28,283 nucleotides of DNA, taken from contig CALBGD010000099.1 of assembly GCA_937893735.1 (NCBI GenBank), positions 1-28,283 of the forward strand, in the 5' to 3' direction. The position numbers and the translations under genes were made by a program. Numbering within the stretch: position 1 is the first letter of the stretch; each line of letters begins with the position of its first letter. This DNA is from an uncultured Clostridia bacterium. Lineage in GTDB: Bacteria > Bacillota > Clostridia > Oscillospirales > Ruminococcaceae. Positions 7,723 through 16,241 of the stretch are shown piece after piece. The notes under the pieces were generated by a model that was not told where the DNA came from, did no database searches, and worked only from the letters and a program-made list of their open reading frames with translations.

Positions 7723-7748
7723 GTCCCGGACTCATTCGCAGCCGGGAC
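7723..7748 (-). promoter_or_regulatory. intercistronic hairpin upstream of flgE
   Basis: GTCCCGG (7723-7729) pairs with CCGGGAC (7742-7748) over a 12-base loop, in the 87-base gap between the TIGR02530-type gene and flgE. On the minus strand no T-run follows, so an RNA processing or stabilising role is more likely than termination. Confidence 0.55.
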
Positions 7749-7769
7749 ATGAATTCCACTCAGGTCCGT

Positions 7770-8171
7770 TCATACGATAACGGTCGAATCAATATTCGTG
7801 AACACGTTTCCATTCAGTTCGCTGTCTGAAAGGGTAGTGATCACCTTGTTGTTTTTTACGCTCACAACGAAAGCGTTTCTTCCCACAAGGACGAGAGTTT
7901 CGCTGCTGCCCTTGCCTGCTGCAAGCTCCACGCCGCGGTTGAGCCGCTCGAGCGTGCTGTCCTGATCAAGGTCTATGCTTCGCTCCTCCAGCCGCTGCAT
8001 CGCGTGCTTTGAGAACTCCACGCCGCTCTTTTCATCGAGCTTCTGCTGTAAAGCCTCTGCGAAGGAACCGCCCTGCACTGCTTCCTTTGCCGTGCCTGCG
8101 GGCTGTACTGCCGTGCCGCCTGTGGTAACGCTGATCTGACTGCGGAGCGCTAAATACTCGCTTATCAGCAT
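7770..8171 (-). CDS. TIGR02530-type flagellar operon protein
   Basis: A 133-aa protein matching the small family (TIGR02530) found between flgD and flgE in clostridial and bacillar flagellar operons. After a low-complexity region of about 50 residues comes the conserved block: FSKHAMQRLEERSIDL, then LNRGVELAAGKGS, then LVLVGRNAFVVSVKNNKVIT. Its function is not established; the position suggests a part in hook assembly. I chose the ATG at 8171 because GGAGG (8179-8183) sits 7 bases upstream. A TTG at 8177 would be one base from it and is unlikely. Confidence 0.88.
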   Translation of the reverse strand: MLISEYLALRSQISVTTGGTAVQPAGTAKEAVQGGSFAEALQQKLDEKSGVEFSKHAMQRLEERSIDLDQDSTLERLNRGVELAAGKGSSETLVLVGRNAFVVSVKNNKVITTLSDSELNGNVFTNIDSTVIV

Positions 8172-8183
8172 TTTCAAGCCTCC

Positions 8184-8199
8184 ATGCTTTTATGTGAAA
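8184..8199. repeat. 16-bp direct repeat, copy B (flgD 3' end)
   Basis: Identical to the word at 5414-5429. Here it overlaps the flgD stop codon and lies next to the ribosome binding site of the following gene. Confidence 0.4.
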
Positions 8200-9131
8200 T
8201 CTTCAAGGTCGGGTACATCGTCCTCGAGGTAAGCGTCTGCCCTTGCCTTTTCGGTGACTTCCTCAACATCGTCTGCTGAAGTCGCAAAGTCCGCTGAAAC
8301 GTAGGCCGCCTTTTCCTCGGAATTCTCAATGACATGAGTTTCGGTGTTCTCCGTACCGTCGGAAGTGCTGGTGCTCTCAGAAGCTCCTGTGCTGTCAGAA
8401 GCACCCGTGTTCTTGTCGGCTCCGTCCGTCTTACTGGAATCTGTGGTGCCGTTTGTGCTGTCATCAGGCTCCAGAGTGGGATAAGCCACCTCCACGACAT
8501 TTTCAAGCGCGTAAGCCTTGTCGTTGATGATGAGGTTTACCTTGCCGTCCTTGACCTGAATAGACGTTACCAGTCCGGAATCAAGCACAGTGCCCTTGTC
8601 GGTCTTTACCTGAACAGTCGCCGCCATGCCTATCATTGAGGAAGCCTTCGCGATATATTCGCCGAGGGTGTTCCCGCTGAGCTGGGAATCATTATCAGAT
8701 GTCTTGGTATCGGATATTGCCGTTACATTGGAGATATCGAATGAAACTCCGCCTACCTTTATCGTGTAGTCGTCGCCGTTCTTCATGACGGATTCCACAA
8801 CGCCCGTCTTGGTGACGAGAGTCGAACCGTCCATCTTGGAGGCTGTGACTGTCTTTCCCACGAGGTTGGAAGCGTAATTCGACTTTGAATACTCCGCTGA
8901 CTGCTTGGAATAGGTCAGTGCCGAGAACTGCGCCATCTGCGAAACGAACTCGGTGTTAGATGTAGGCTCCATCGGGTCCTGATTGGTCATTTCTGCCACA
9001 AGCAGGTTCAGGAACGTATCCGAGTTGATAAGGTCCTCGTTGGCGTCCTTGAATTTGTCCTTGAACTTTTCGTAGTTGGACTGCATCTGCTCCGCCGCGG
9101 TAAGCGTATTTGAAGCGCTTGTTACTGCCAT
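8190..9131 (-). CDS. flgD: FlgD hook scaffolding (cap) protein with acidic tail
   Basis: A 313-aa hook-cap protein needed for FlgE polymerisation. The N-terminal FlgD signature is clear: SDTFLNLLVAEMTNQDPMEP at about residues 37-56, followed by FVSQMAQFSALTYSKQ. Residues about 90-215 contain two segments (GKTVTASKMDGSTLVTKTGVV and ATVQVKTDKGTVLDSGLV) typical of the FlgD fold. From about residue 219 to the end there is a roughly 95-residue Ser/Thr/Asp/Glu-rich tail with no aromatic core until the last ten residues, absent from typical FlgD of about 140-230 aa. The gene follows fliK by 18 bases. Confidence 0.93.
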   Translation of the reverse strand: MAVTSASNTLTAAEQMQSNYEKFKDKFKDANEDLINSDTFLNLLVAEMTNQDPMEPTSNTEFVSQMAQFSALTYSKQSAEYSKSNYASNLVGKTVTASKMDGSTLVTKTGVVESVMKNGDDYTIKVGGVSFDISNVTAISDTKTSDNDSQLSGNTLGEYIAKASSMIGMAATVQVKTDKGTVLDSGLVTSIQVKDGKVNLIINDKAYALENVVEVAYPTLEPDDSTNGTTDSSKTDGADKNTGASDSTGASESTSTSDGTENTETHVIENSEEKAAYVSADFATSADDVEEVTEKARADAYLEDDVPDLEDFT

Positions 9132-9149
9132 ATTCTCTCCTTTCCTGCC

Positions 9150-10583
9150 TTACATTGAGGCAATGATCTCTGCGAAGCTCTCGCCCTCCTCATCGTCCTG
9201 ATGATGATGCTCTGCCTCGCGGTAGGGATTCCTGCTGCTTCCCTGATAATCCTGCGAACGTGTTTCCTGCTGGCTCTCGCTGACTGTCTGCCAGTTTTCG
9301 AGCTGCACGCCGTTCTGCTTCAGGCTGTCCTGAATAGCCGTGCCGTGATCCTCAATTATCCTGAGCGTTCTGGAATTTTCCGCCGCAATGGATACGGAAA
9401 CTGCACCGTCAGCCGTCTTGGTCATCTTGACTGTTATCCTTCCGAGATCCTCCGGCGTCAGGGTAATGCTATACTCCGTTTCGCCCTCTTTGAGTCCCTC
9501 GGTTCTCTCGATAAGCCTGTCGGCTACCTGCTGTGCCACATCGGAGGGCTTCACGATGACCTCGCTGCCGTCTGTCCGTGTGAATATCACCGGCTTGTCG
9601 GTCAGTATTCCCTGAGGCTGTGCGAGGGTCTGCGCTGCGCTTTCATCGGTCTTTTCCGTGTTCGCGGACTTTATCATGTGGAGCTCGTCGGACTTGGAAA
9701 CTACCCTGCTGCGCTGTACCGTGTGCTCTGCGAACACCGGAGCTTCCTGCTGTTCCTCGGGCTGGCTGCGTTTTTCTGAAGTCCTTACTTCAAACTTTGC
9801 AGCGTCGCGCATCGGAGTTTCCTCCTGCCTGCTGTCCTGACCGGTGTAGCTGCTTTCCTGCTTCTGGGCATTGTCGGCGGGAACCGCCTGAACCTCCGCC
9901 TCCGGCTGGGCTTGTGTCTGCTTTGCCTCTGGCTGCTCAGTCTTTGTCTGGAACACCGGCTGTTCTGCCGTTGTCTCCTGCGGGACTGCGGCTGCCTCGG
10001 TCACTGCCTGAGCCGTCTCAGGAGCTGCTGTTACCGGGAGCTCTGCGGGAGCTTCCTGAACCGGAGCCTCTGCCGGTACCTCTGTGATCTCCTCAACGGG
10101 AGCCGCTGTAAGCTGTGAGAGTTCCTCCGTCTTGTCGTCAGCCTGAACTGCGGGCTGCATGAACATTGAAGCTATCTCCGTTGCCGCCTGAACTGTGACG
10201 TCCTTATCCTCGTCGTCCTCTTCGGTGTCGGTGAAATTATCGACCTTCATAAGCTCGACCAGTTCTTTAAGCACGAACTCCATGATGTCTTCCGGGATAT
10301 CATCGAGCTTTATCTCGCCCTTTATGACCGCCTTTGCCATCGCTTTGTAGTCTACCTTGCCGTTCTCGTTAGTGAACCGCTTAACTATCTCAGCCTGCTT
10401 TGAGCCATCTTCGGAAGAGGCCTTGCTGACTGTACCCGGCTTTCCTATGCCGCTCAGCACACTTGAAAACTTCTCGGACTGATCCTGCGCCGCTTCCTGA
10501 GTCCTCTGCGGGATCGCCGCGTCGGAGATCATGAAATCGCTGCGGGTGTATCCGGAGCCTCCCGCGCTGAATGCTACTGCCAT
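9150..10583 (-). CDS. fliK: FliK hook-length control protein
   Basis: A 477-aa secreted molecular ruler that measures the hook and switches export specificity through FlhB. The middle (about 130-300) is a Pro/Ala/Glu/Gln-rich, extended, low-complexity stretch, as in other FliK proteins. The C-terminal Flg_hook domain (about 350-440) is recognisable by YSITLTPEDLGRITVKM followed by an amphipathic segment ending in LKQNGVQLENWQTV. A Gln/His/acid-rich tail follows. ATG at 10583 with GGAGG at 10591-10595. No ylxF/MotE-like gene lies between fliJ and fliK, as it does in Bacillus. Confidence 0.92.
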   Translation of the reverse strand: MAVAFSAGGSGYTRSDFMISDAAIPQRTQEAAQDQSEKFSSVLSGIGKPGTVSKASSEDGSKQAEIVKRFTNENGKVDYKAMAKAVIKGEIKLDDIPEDIMEFVLKELVELMKVDNFTDTEEDDEDKDVTVQAATEIASMFMQPAVQADDKTEELSQLTAAPVEEITEVPAEAPVQEAPAELPVTAAPETAQAVTEAAAVPQETTAEQPVFQTKTEQPEAKQTQAQPEAEVQAVPADNAQKQESSYTGQDSRQEETPMRDAAKFEVRTSEKRSQPEEQQEAPVFAEHTVQRSRVVSKSDELHMIKSANTEKTDESAAQTLAQPQGILTDKPVIFTRTDGSEVIVKPSDVAQQVADRLIERTEGLKEGETEYSITLTPEDLGRITVKMTKTADGAVSVSIAAENSRTLRIIEDHGTAIQDSLKQNGVQLENWQTVSESQQETRSQDYQGSSRNPYREAEHHHQDDEEGESFAEIIASM

Positions 10584-10611
10584 TTACTCACCTCCTTTGA
10601 TTGTAATATCT

Positions 10612-10635
10612 ATATCAGGGCTTCCGCCCGGATAT
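10612..10635 (-). promoter_or_regulatory. hairpin between fliJ and fliK
   Basis: ATATC-A-GGGC (10612-10621), loop TTCC, and GCCC-G-GATAT (10626-10635) form a 4+5 bp stem with one A/G mismatch. It starts one base after the fliJ stop and ends before the fliK ribosome binding site. There is no T-run. Confidence 0.45.
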
Positions 10636-10636
10636 G

Positions 10637-11095
10637 CTAAACTGACTGCTCCTGCGCCTTTCGTATCGACTGCCCGGAAACGAACTCCTCAATGAACTGC
10701 TCGTTTTCCTTGGTCGCCGCCGCCTTGTAGTCCTCAAGCTGTTTTTCCTCCAGCTTTTCGAGGGTGCGGACGTCCTTTGTCGCCTCAACGACTACGCCGA
10801 GCTGCTTGTTTATCTCCTCCTGCTTGCGCTGCGCGGTGAACTCACGCGCGTGTATCTCCTGCTGGAGCGTCACGATATAACGCTTGCGGACGGAAATTTC
10901 GAACGCCTGCGCGCCCTGACGGCAGACCTCTTCAAGCTCCTGACTGGACTTGGCGACCTTTCGGCTGAGCTCGTCCTTCTCTTCGTATATCCGCTGAAGG
11001 TCTGCCTGAAGCACGCGCAGGGTGTTTTTCTGCCTGTCGAGCTCCTGCTGGCGGAAATCCATCAGCTTCTGAAGTGTGAACTGGAATTTTTTCAA
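10637..11095 (-). CDS. fliJ: FliJ flagellar export chaperone-escort protein
   Basis: A 152-aa, almost entirely helical coiled-coil protein beginning MKKFQFTLQKLMDFRQQE, the family's usual N-terminus. FliJ sits in the centre of the FliI hexamer and connects it to the export gate FlhA. Two long heptad-rich segments (about 5-65 and 75-145) are visible. The start is TTG at 11095 with GAGGTG at 11103-11108, seven bases upstream; no ATG is available near the family N-terminus. It follows fliI by 21 bases. Confidence 0.9.
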   Translation of the reverse strand: MKKFQFTLQKLMDFRQQELDRQKNTLRVLQADLQRIYEEKDELSRKVAKSSQELEEVCRQGAQAFEISVRKRYIVTLQQEIHAREFTAQRKQEEINKQLGVVVEATKDVRTLEKLEEKQLEDYKAAATKENEQFIEEFVSGQSIRKAQEQSV

Positions 11096-11116
11096 CGAAT
11101 GTCACCTCGTGAATAC

Positions 11117-12436
11117 TCAGGCTTCATCACCGACCGCCGCGATAAGAAGCTGTATCGTTTCCTCCAGCGTGTAGGATTCCTCCACGCGCTGTATCAGGAA
11201 TTGATTTATCTTGTCTATCTTCCTTATCGCCTCGTCCAGTGCAGGATTCGTGCCGTGCTTATAGGCACCGATGGAGATAAGGTCGGCGTTGTTGTTGTAC
11301 AGCGACAGCAGGTTTCTGAGCTTTCCTGCCGCCTGCTTGTGCTCCGGAGTGTCTATCTCCGACATGAGTCGGCTGACGCTGGGGAGTATGTCTATCGCGG
11401 GATAGTGGTTCTGCGCCGCTATCTTACGCGAAAGGATTATGTGTCCGTCGATGATACCGCGGACTGTATCTGCTATCGGCTCGTTGGTGTCGTCGCCCTC
11501 AACGAGCACGGTGTAGATTCCCGTTATCGAACCCTCCGGGAAGTTCCCGGCGCGCTCCAGCAGCTTCGGCATCGCGCTGTAAATTGACGGCGTATAGCCT
11601 CTGGCTATCGGCGGCTCTCCGGTGGAGAGTCCCACCTCGCGAAGCGCCATGGCGTAACGCGTAAGGCTGTCCATCATCAGAAGCACGTCCTTGCCCTGCT
11701 TCATGAAATACTCCGCAATAGCCGTAGCCGTCAGCGGGCACTTGCTTCTCATCATTGCGGGCTGGTCTGAGGTCGCGACTACCAGCACGGAGCGCGCCAT
11801 GCCCTCCGGACCGAGGTCGCGCTCGATGAACTCGCGCACCTCTCTGCCACGCTCGCCGACCAGTGCGATGACGTTGATATCAGCCTTGACCTTGCGGGCT
11901 ATCATGCCCATCAGCGTGGACTTACCAACGCCGGAACCCGCGAAGATTCCCATACGCTGACCCTTGCCCATGGTGAGAAGTCCGTCTATCGCCTTAACGC
12001 CAAGCTCTATCTGCGATTTTATCGGCGGCCTGTCGAACGGATTCGACGGAGCGCCGGTGATGGATATGAGGTCTGAGCAGTTCGGGTCGTCGCCGCCGTC
12101 AAGCGGCATTCCTGCGGCGTCCACTATGCGCCCGATGAGCCCGGGGCCTGCCTTTACGGTAAGCTTGTCGCCGGTGGAATCCACAATGCTTCCCGGACCT
12201 ATGCCCTCTATCTCGGTGTAGGGCATGAGCAGGATATTGCTCTTGTTAAAGCCCACGACCTCCGCCCGGATAAAGCTCTTCATATCCTTGGAGTATATGC
12301 GGCAGACATCGCCGATGTTGCAGGCGGGTCCGCTCGCCTCGATAGTCATTCCGACTATCTTCTCTATCTTGCCCATATAGCGGAATGTGTCATATTTTGT
12401 TATTTCATCGCGAAACGCTCCGAATTCCAGTGCCAT
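11117..12436 (-). CDS. fliI: FliI flagellar export ATPase
   Basis: A 439-aa ATPase of the F1-beta type that powers and regulates flagellar substrate unfolding and export. Visible motifs: Walker A AGSGVGKST at residues 166-174, catalytic-region GERGREV at 194-200, Walker B strand VLLMMDSLTR at about 251-260, and the FliI pattern GEPPIARGYTPSIYSAMPKLLERAGN at about 273-298 (quoted in two parts: GEPPIARGYTPS and AMPKLLERAGN). I chose the ATG at 12436 because GGAGGA lies at 12441-12446. An upstream frame start at 12478 would overlap fliH by 29 bases and add 14 unlike residues. Confidence 0.96.
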   Translation of the reverse strand: MALEFGAFRDEITKYDTFRYMGKIEKIVGMTIEASGPACNIGDVCRIYSKDMKSFIRAEVVGFNKSNILLMPYTEIEGIGPGSIVDSTGDKLTVKAGPGLIGRIVDAAGMPLDGGDDPNCSDLISITGAPSNPFDRPPIKSQIELGVKAIDGLLTMGKGQRMGIFAGSGVGKSTLMGMIARKVKADINVIALVGERGREVREFIERDLGPEGMARSVLVVATSDQPAMMRSKCPLTATAIAEYFMKQGKDVLLMMDSLTRYAMALREVGLSTGEPPIARGYTPSIYSAMPKLLERAGNFPEGSITGIYTVLVEGDDTNEPIADTVRGIIDGHIILSRKIAAQNHYPAIDILPSVSRLMSEIDTPEHKQAAGKLRNLLSLYNNNADLISIGAYKHGTNPALDEAIRKIDKINQFLIQRVEESYTLEETIQLLIAAVGDEA

Positions 12437-12449
12437 GACTTCCTCCGCG

Positions 12450-13400
12450 TCAGCCCTCGTCCTCTGCGCCGTTATCATGCGGCTCTTCTGCGGAATCTGC
12501 GGGCTTCTTCTTTCTTCCTGTCGGCATTCGGAACTTTCCGCTGCCGAGCTCCTGTATCATACGAAGCTGGGTCTGTATGCCAGCGTCAACTATCTCGCTG
12601 CCGTTGTCAACGATGACCGTGCCCTCCTCAACGTCCGGCAGAAGCTCCACCTCAACATTCGGGATACCGCCGCACAGCTCCTTAAGGTACTCATAGTCCC
12701 CGGTGAGCTCCTGATTGGCGCCGTTGTCCTTGAGGGTTATCTTTATTCTGTCGCAGTTGCGGAATTCCTTCGCCGCCTTTTTTATCAGCCGGCGAATCGC
12801 TGTGCTGTCCTTTGATGTGATACTATCAAGCGTCACCTTGTTGGCTATCTCCATCACGGTGTCGTAAATCTCTTTTTCGTAGCCCGCGAAGAGCTGTTCC
12901 TTATCGGAATTTATCTTCTCCGCATAGCTGCGGGCTTCATCAAGGATATCGCGCCCGGCGGCAAGACAAGCGTCCTGACCGTCCTTTTTGCCCTGCTCAA
13001 ATCCCTCGGCTTTCGCCTTGATGAACACGCTGTCGCGGTTGGTCTGCGCGTCGGAGATTATCTGTGAAGCATTGTCGTTGGCGGTGGAGATTATCGTCTC
13101 CGCCCGGCGCTTTGCCTCCAGTATGACTTCCTTGCCCTGCTCGATGCATCGGGCTTTCATGTTTTCCAGGGACTGTTCCTCCTGCCGGAGTTTAAGCTCC
13201 CTTGCGGAAAGCTCGGCGGCTTTCTGCTCCAGCTTCTTCTGCGCCTGCTGAAGGAGTTCCTCCTGAGTGGGCGCCGCGGGAGCCTCCGGAACGGGCTGTT
13301 CTGTCTGCTGTGGTGCCTGCTGCCTGCCGCGGAGGTCTATGCTGTTGGATATATCGACCCCGCCGCCAAAATAAACGGAGTTCCGTTTTAATACTGCCAA
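12450..13400 (-). CDS. fliH: FliH flagellar export ATPase regulator
   Basis: A 316-aa stator-like regulator that holds FliI and docks it on the C-ring. It has a Pro/Gln/Ala-rich N-terminal region (about 20-60), a long Glu/Gln/Ala/Lys coiled coil (about 60-150), and a C-terminal FliH/YscL-like domain (about 165-280). A charged, basic-acidic tail ends the protein. The start is uncertain: TTG at 13406 directly abuts GGAGGG (13407-13412), leaving no spacing, so I prefer the TTG at 13400 six bases away, giving an N-terminus like MAVLKRNSVYF, close to the usual FliH beginning. The gene lies between fliG and fliI as expected. Confidence 0.88.
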   Translation of the reverse strand: MAVLKRNSVYFGGGVDISNSIDLRGRQQAPQQTEQPVPEAPAAPTQEELLQQAQKKLEQKAAELSARELKLRQEEQSLENMKARCIEQGKEVILEAKRRAETIISTANDNASQIISDAQTNRDSVFIKAKAEGFEQGKKDGQDACLAAGRDILDEARSYAEKINSDKEQLFAGYEKEIYDTVMEIANKVTLDSITSKDSTAIRRLIKKAAKEFRNCDRIKITLKDNGANQELTGDYEYLKELCGGIPNVEVELLPDVEEGTVIVDNGSEIVDAGIQTQLRMIQELGSGKFRMPTGRKKKPADSAEEPHDNGAEDEG

Positions 13401-13451
13401 GCTCAACCCTCCGTCATGCTGTTAGTTTAAAAATCAGGCTGTCACGCCGCG

Positions 13452-14486
13452 TCAGGCAATGATCTCGTCGCCGCCTCCGCCGTGGGAGATGGTGATGATG
13501 CCGTCCTGCTCAAGGCGGCGTATGGTGGCAACGATGTTCTGCTGAGCAGCTTCAACGTCACGCATACGCACATTGTGCAGGTACTCGATATCTGCCTGAA
13601 GGCTCTCCCTTGCACGGGAGGAAATGTTCGAAAAGATGCACTCTGCGACCTCCTGAGTGGAGCCCTTGATAGCGATCGCAAGATCCTTCGGATCCACCTG
13701 CTTTGTGAATTCCTGTATAGCCATGGAATCCAGCGTAACGATGTCCTCGAATACGAACATCTTCTGCTTGATCTGGTCTGCAAGCTTCTGGTCCCTTGCG
13801 GACAGCTCGTCGAATATGTATTTCTCGGTCGCGCGGTCTACATTGTTCATGACCTCTGCAACATAGGAAACGCCGCCGACCTCCATGCTGTCGATATTGA
13901 CGAGGTTTGCGAATTTCTTTTCGAGCGTTGCCTCCAGCGCCTTGATGACGTCAGGCGAGGCTCTGTCCATTCGCGCTATTCTCTCGACTACCTCTACGCG
14001 CTTCTCCTTGGGGAGCTCCGCCAGGATAGCCGCCGCCTGATCAACCCTCGCATAGGACAGTATCAGCGCGATAGTCTGCGGGTGCTCGTTCTGAACGATA
14101 GCAAGCAGGTTCTTATAGTCAGCCTTGCGGACGAAATCGAACGACTTCGTGCGGAGCTGCTTTGTTATCCTCTGGAGCAGCGTATTCGCCGCCTCAGCGC
14201 CGAACGCCTTTTCGAGTATCTCACGGGCGTAATCAACGCCGCCCTCTGTTACCACTTTCTGAGTAAGGCACAGCTCATAGAACTCGTTGAGGACACCCTC
14301 TACCACGTCCAGCGGCTGATATTCCAGCTTTGCCACCTCGGTGGAAAGCGCTTCTATCTCGTCGTCAGACAGATGCTTGTACACCTGTGACGCATTGTCT
14401 GCGCCCATTGCTGCCAGCACAAGAGCGATCTTCTGGTTGGCAGTAAGCTCAGAAGCAGTAGCAGCAGTAGTAGTATTTTGTGCCAT
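13452..14486 (-). CDS. fliG: FliG flagellar motor switch protein
   Basis: A 344-aa rotor protein that binds FliF, FliM and the stator. Domains in order: FliF-binding N domain (about 12-100), middle domain with the EHPQ motif at 134-137, and C-terminal torque domain containing the charged MFVFEDIVTLD at 243-253 followed by the helix carrying motor-contact residues near 280-300. It has about 10 extra low-complexity residues at the N-terminus (Thr/Ala). GGGGGAG lies 8 bases upstream of the ATG. Adjacent fliF is 25 bases upstream. Confidence 0.96.
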   Translation of the reverse strand: MAQNTTTAATASELTANQKIALVLAAMGADNASQVYKHLSDDEIEALSTEVAKLEYQPLDVVEGVLNEFYELCLTQKVVTEGGVDYAREILEKAFGAEAANTLLQRITKQLRTKSFDFVRKADYKNLLAIVQNEHPQTIALILSYARVDQAAAILAELPKEKRVEVVERIARMDRASPDVIKALEATLEKKFANLVNIDSMEVGGVSYVAEVMNNVDRATEKYIFDELSARDQKLADQIKQKMFVFEDIVTLDSMAIQEFTKQVDPKDLAIAIKGSTQEVAECIFSNISSRARESLQADIEYLHNVRMRDVEAAQQNIVATIRRLEQDGIITISHGGGGDEIIA

Positions 14487-14511
14487 TCTGATCTCCCCCT
14501 TATCTGTGCCG

Positions 14512-16194
14512 TCAATTGTCTCTCATCATATTCTTGATGATCTGAGCCACGATCTCCGGATTTGTCTTGGAGAAATCGCTGATCTCGCGTTTGAGAATAG
14601 TTTCGCGGGATTCCTTCGCGGCTTCTTCTGTAAGGCTTGCGATGTTGAAGTCCACTTCCTCCGGCTGTTCCTGTTCAGGCGAGGAGGACGGACCCGCGCT
14701 GCCTGCCTGCGTATTTCCGCCCTGTGCGGCGGCTGCGAGAGCTGCCTCCTGGCGGTGTCTGATCTTCTTCTTCCTGGAATGTCCCATCATAAGTGTTGCC
14801 ACCAGAAGCAGTATCAGCACGATACCAAGTCCGACCACAACGTACAGCAGCGTATTGCGGAACGTATCCACGGACGGTGTGATGATCTGAAGCTGACCGT
14901 CGCCGTTTGTTCCGTTGCCGCCGTTTGCGTTGCTGAGTGCGAACGGGAGGTTATACACGGATACATAATCGACTGTGGTTCCTGCGGCGTTTGCAACTAT
15001 CTCCTGAAGGGAGTCATGCTCTGCCTGGGTCATATTCGTCTGGTTTACGACAAGGCCTACGCTCAGCGAGTCGATATTGTAGCCGTCCTTTTTAATGGTC
15101 TCCTTGATATTGGAAACGCTGTACTGTATTTCTTCCTTATTATAATAATAGGTCTGACCGTCCTCAAGCCCGGTGTAGGTCGGGTAATCCGGGGAGATAT
15201 CACCGTTCGCGGTGACTCCCACGATATTGCCGTCCGCGTCAAGCTGACCTGCGGAGGTTATCTTGTCCTCGTGGTTCTTTACGCCTGCGTCCGTGCCCTC
15301 GACTGGCTCGTACTGGGTAGATTCAACGTCCTTAGCGTCGTAGTTCAGGCGTGCAGTGACATTGAAAGCGTATCCGTCCTCGCCGTATATCTTCGTGAAC
15401 ATATCGCCGAGCCCGTCCTTCAGCACCTGAACGAACTCCTTCTCGAATTCGAGGCGCTTTCTTGCGACTTCAACGCCGGACTTGTCCTCGTTCTCGTCAG
15501 CATTGTCAAGCTCCGGGTCGATCCACTCGTAGGAATTCATCTTGTTGTCCATGATGGACACGTTCTCGGTCTTGAGCCCCTCGATACTGGAGGTCACTCC
15601 GCGGTATATAGCGCGGACCTCGTCATTAGTGAGCTCCTTGCCGTCCCTGAGCTGGAGGAACACAGCGCACTGGCTGTCGCCCTTCTTGTCGGAGATAACG
15701 TAGTTGGAGCTCTCGGGGAGCGTAAGGTTTACTGTTGCCGCCTGAACCCCGTCAAAGGAAGCGATCGTAGCGCCCAGCCTTGTTTCGAGCTGCTGGCGCT
15801 TTACCTCGCGCTTGTCCATGTCGGTGCTCCACAGGTCAACGCCGTTGTTCCAGATATCGTAGTTGGTGGTGGACTTAGGGTAGCCCTGAACCCACATCTG
15901 CATTCTCAGCGTATTTTCCTGATCGGCGGGGACGATTACGTCACCGTTTGCATTTACTGTGACCTCGGTAACGCCCAGCTCCTGTATCGCGGCGGAAATC
16001 TCCCCCGCCTCGGTGCTGGAAAGTCCCGAGAACAGCACTGCCGTGCTCTTATTGGAGTTGAGCAGTACGCACAGAACTATGATTATCGCAACGACCACTA
16101 TCGGAATGGAAATAATAAGTATCTTTGCCATTTTGGACGCATCAGTCCATTTGGTCTTTACTGTCGTTACGACTGATTTCAGCTTTTCATTCAT
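14512..16194 (-). CDS. fliF: FliF flagellar MS-ring protein
   Basis: A 560-aa protein that builds the membrane ring on which the flagellum assembles. Two transmembrane helices flank the periplasm-equivalent region: residues 24-46 (ILIISIPIVVVAIIIVLCVLL) and 448-471. Between them are the YscJ-like ring-building modules (about 47-220), including ETRLGATIASFDGVQAATVNL at about 136-156 (conserved core: ASFDGVQAATVNL). The cytoplasmic tail (472-560) ends in a Glu/Lys-rich FliG-binding peptide. Start ATG at 16194, with GGAGGT at 16206-16211, 11 bases upstream. It is slightly longer than Bacillus FliF. Confidence 0.95.
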   Translation of the reverse strand: MNEKLKSVVTTVKTKWTDASKMAKILIISIPIVVVAIIIVLCVLLNSNKSTAVLFSGLSSTEAGEISAAIQELGVTEVTVNANGDVIVPADQENTLRMQMWVQGYPKSTTNYDIWNNGVDLWSTDMDKREVKRQQLETRLGATIASFDGVQAATVNLTLPESSNYVISDKKGDSQCAVFLQLRDGKELTNDEVRAIYRGVTSSIEGLKTENVSIMDNKMNSYEWIDPELDNADENEDKSGVEVARKRLEFEKEFVQVLKDGLGDMFTKIYGEDGYAFNVTARLNYDAKDVESTQYEPVEGTDAGVKNHEDKITSAGQLDADGNIVGVTANGDISPDYPTYTGLEDGQTYYYNKEEIQYSVSNIKETIKKDGYNIDSLSVGLVVNQTNMTQAEHDSLQEIVANAAGTTVDYVSVYNLPFALSNANGGNGTNGDGQLQIITPSVDTFRNTLLYVVVGLGIVLILLLVATLMMGHSRKKKIRHRQEAALAAAAQGGNTQAGSAGPSSSPEQEQPEEVDFNIASLTEEAAKESRETILKREISDFSKTNPEIVAQIIKNMMRDN

Positions 16195-16241
16195 TTATTA
16201 GGACGACCTCCGAAGTTTAGTGCTGCTACACAGCCGCAGGA

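Noticed and set aside
14341..16176. 611-codon plus-strand open frame
   Set aside because: It lies opposite fliF and the start of fliG, both certain genes, and its translation is Cys/Val/Leu-rich with no family features. It is a shadow of GC-biased codons.
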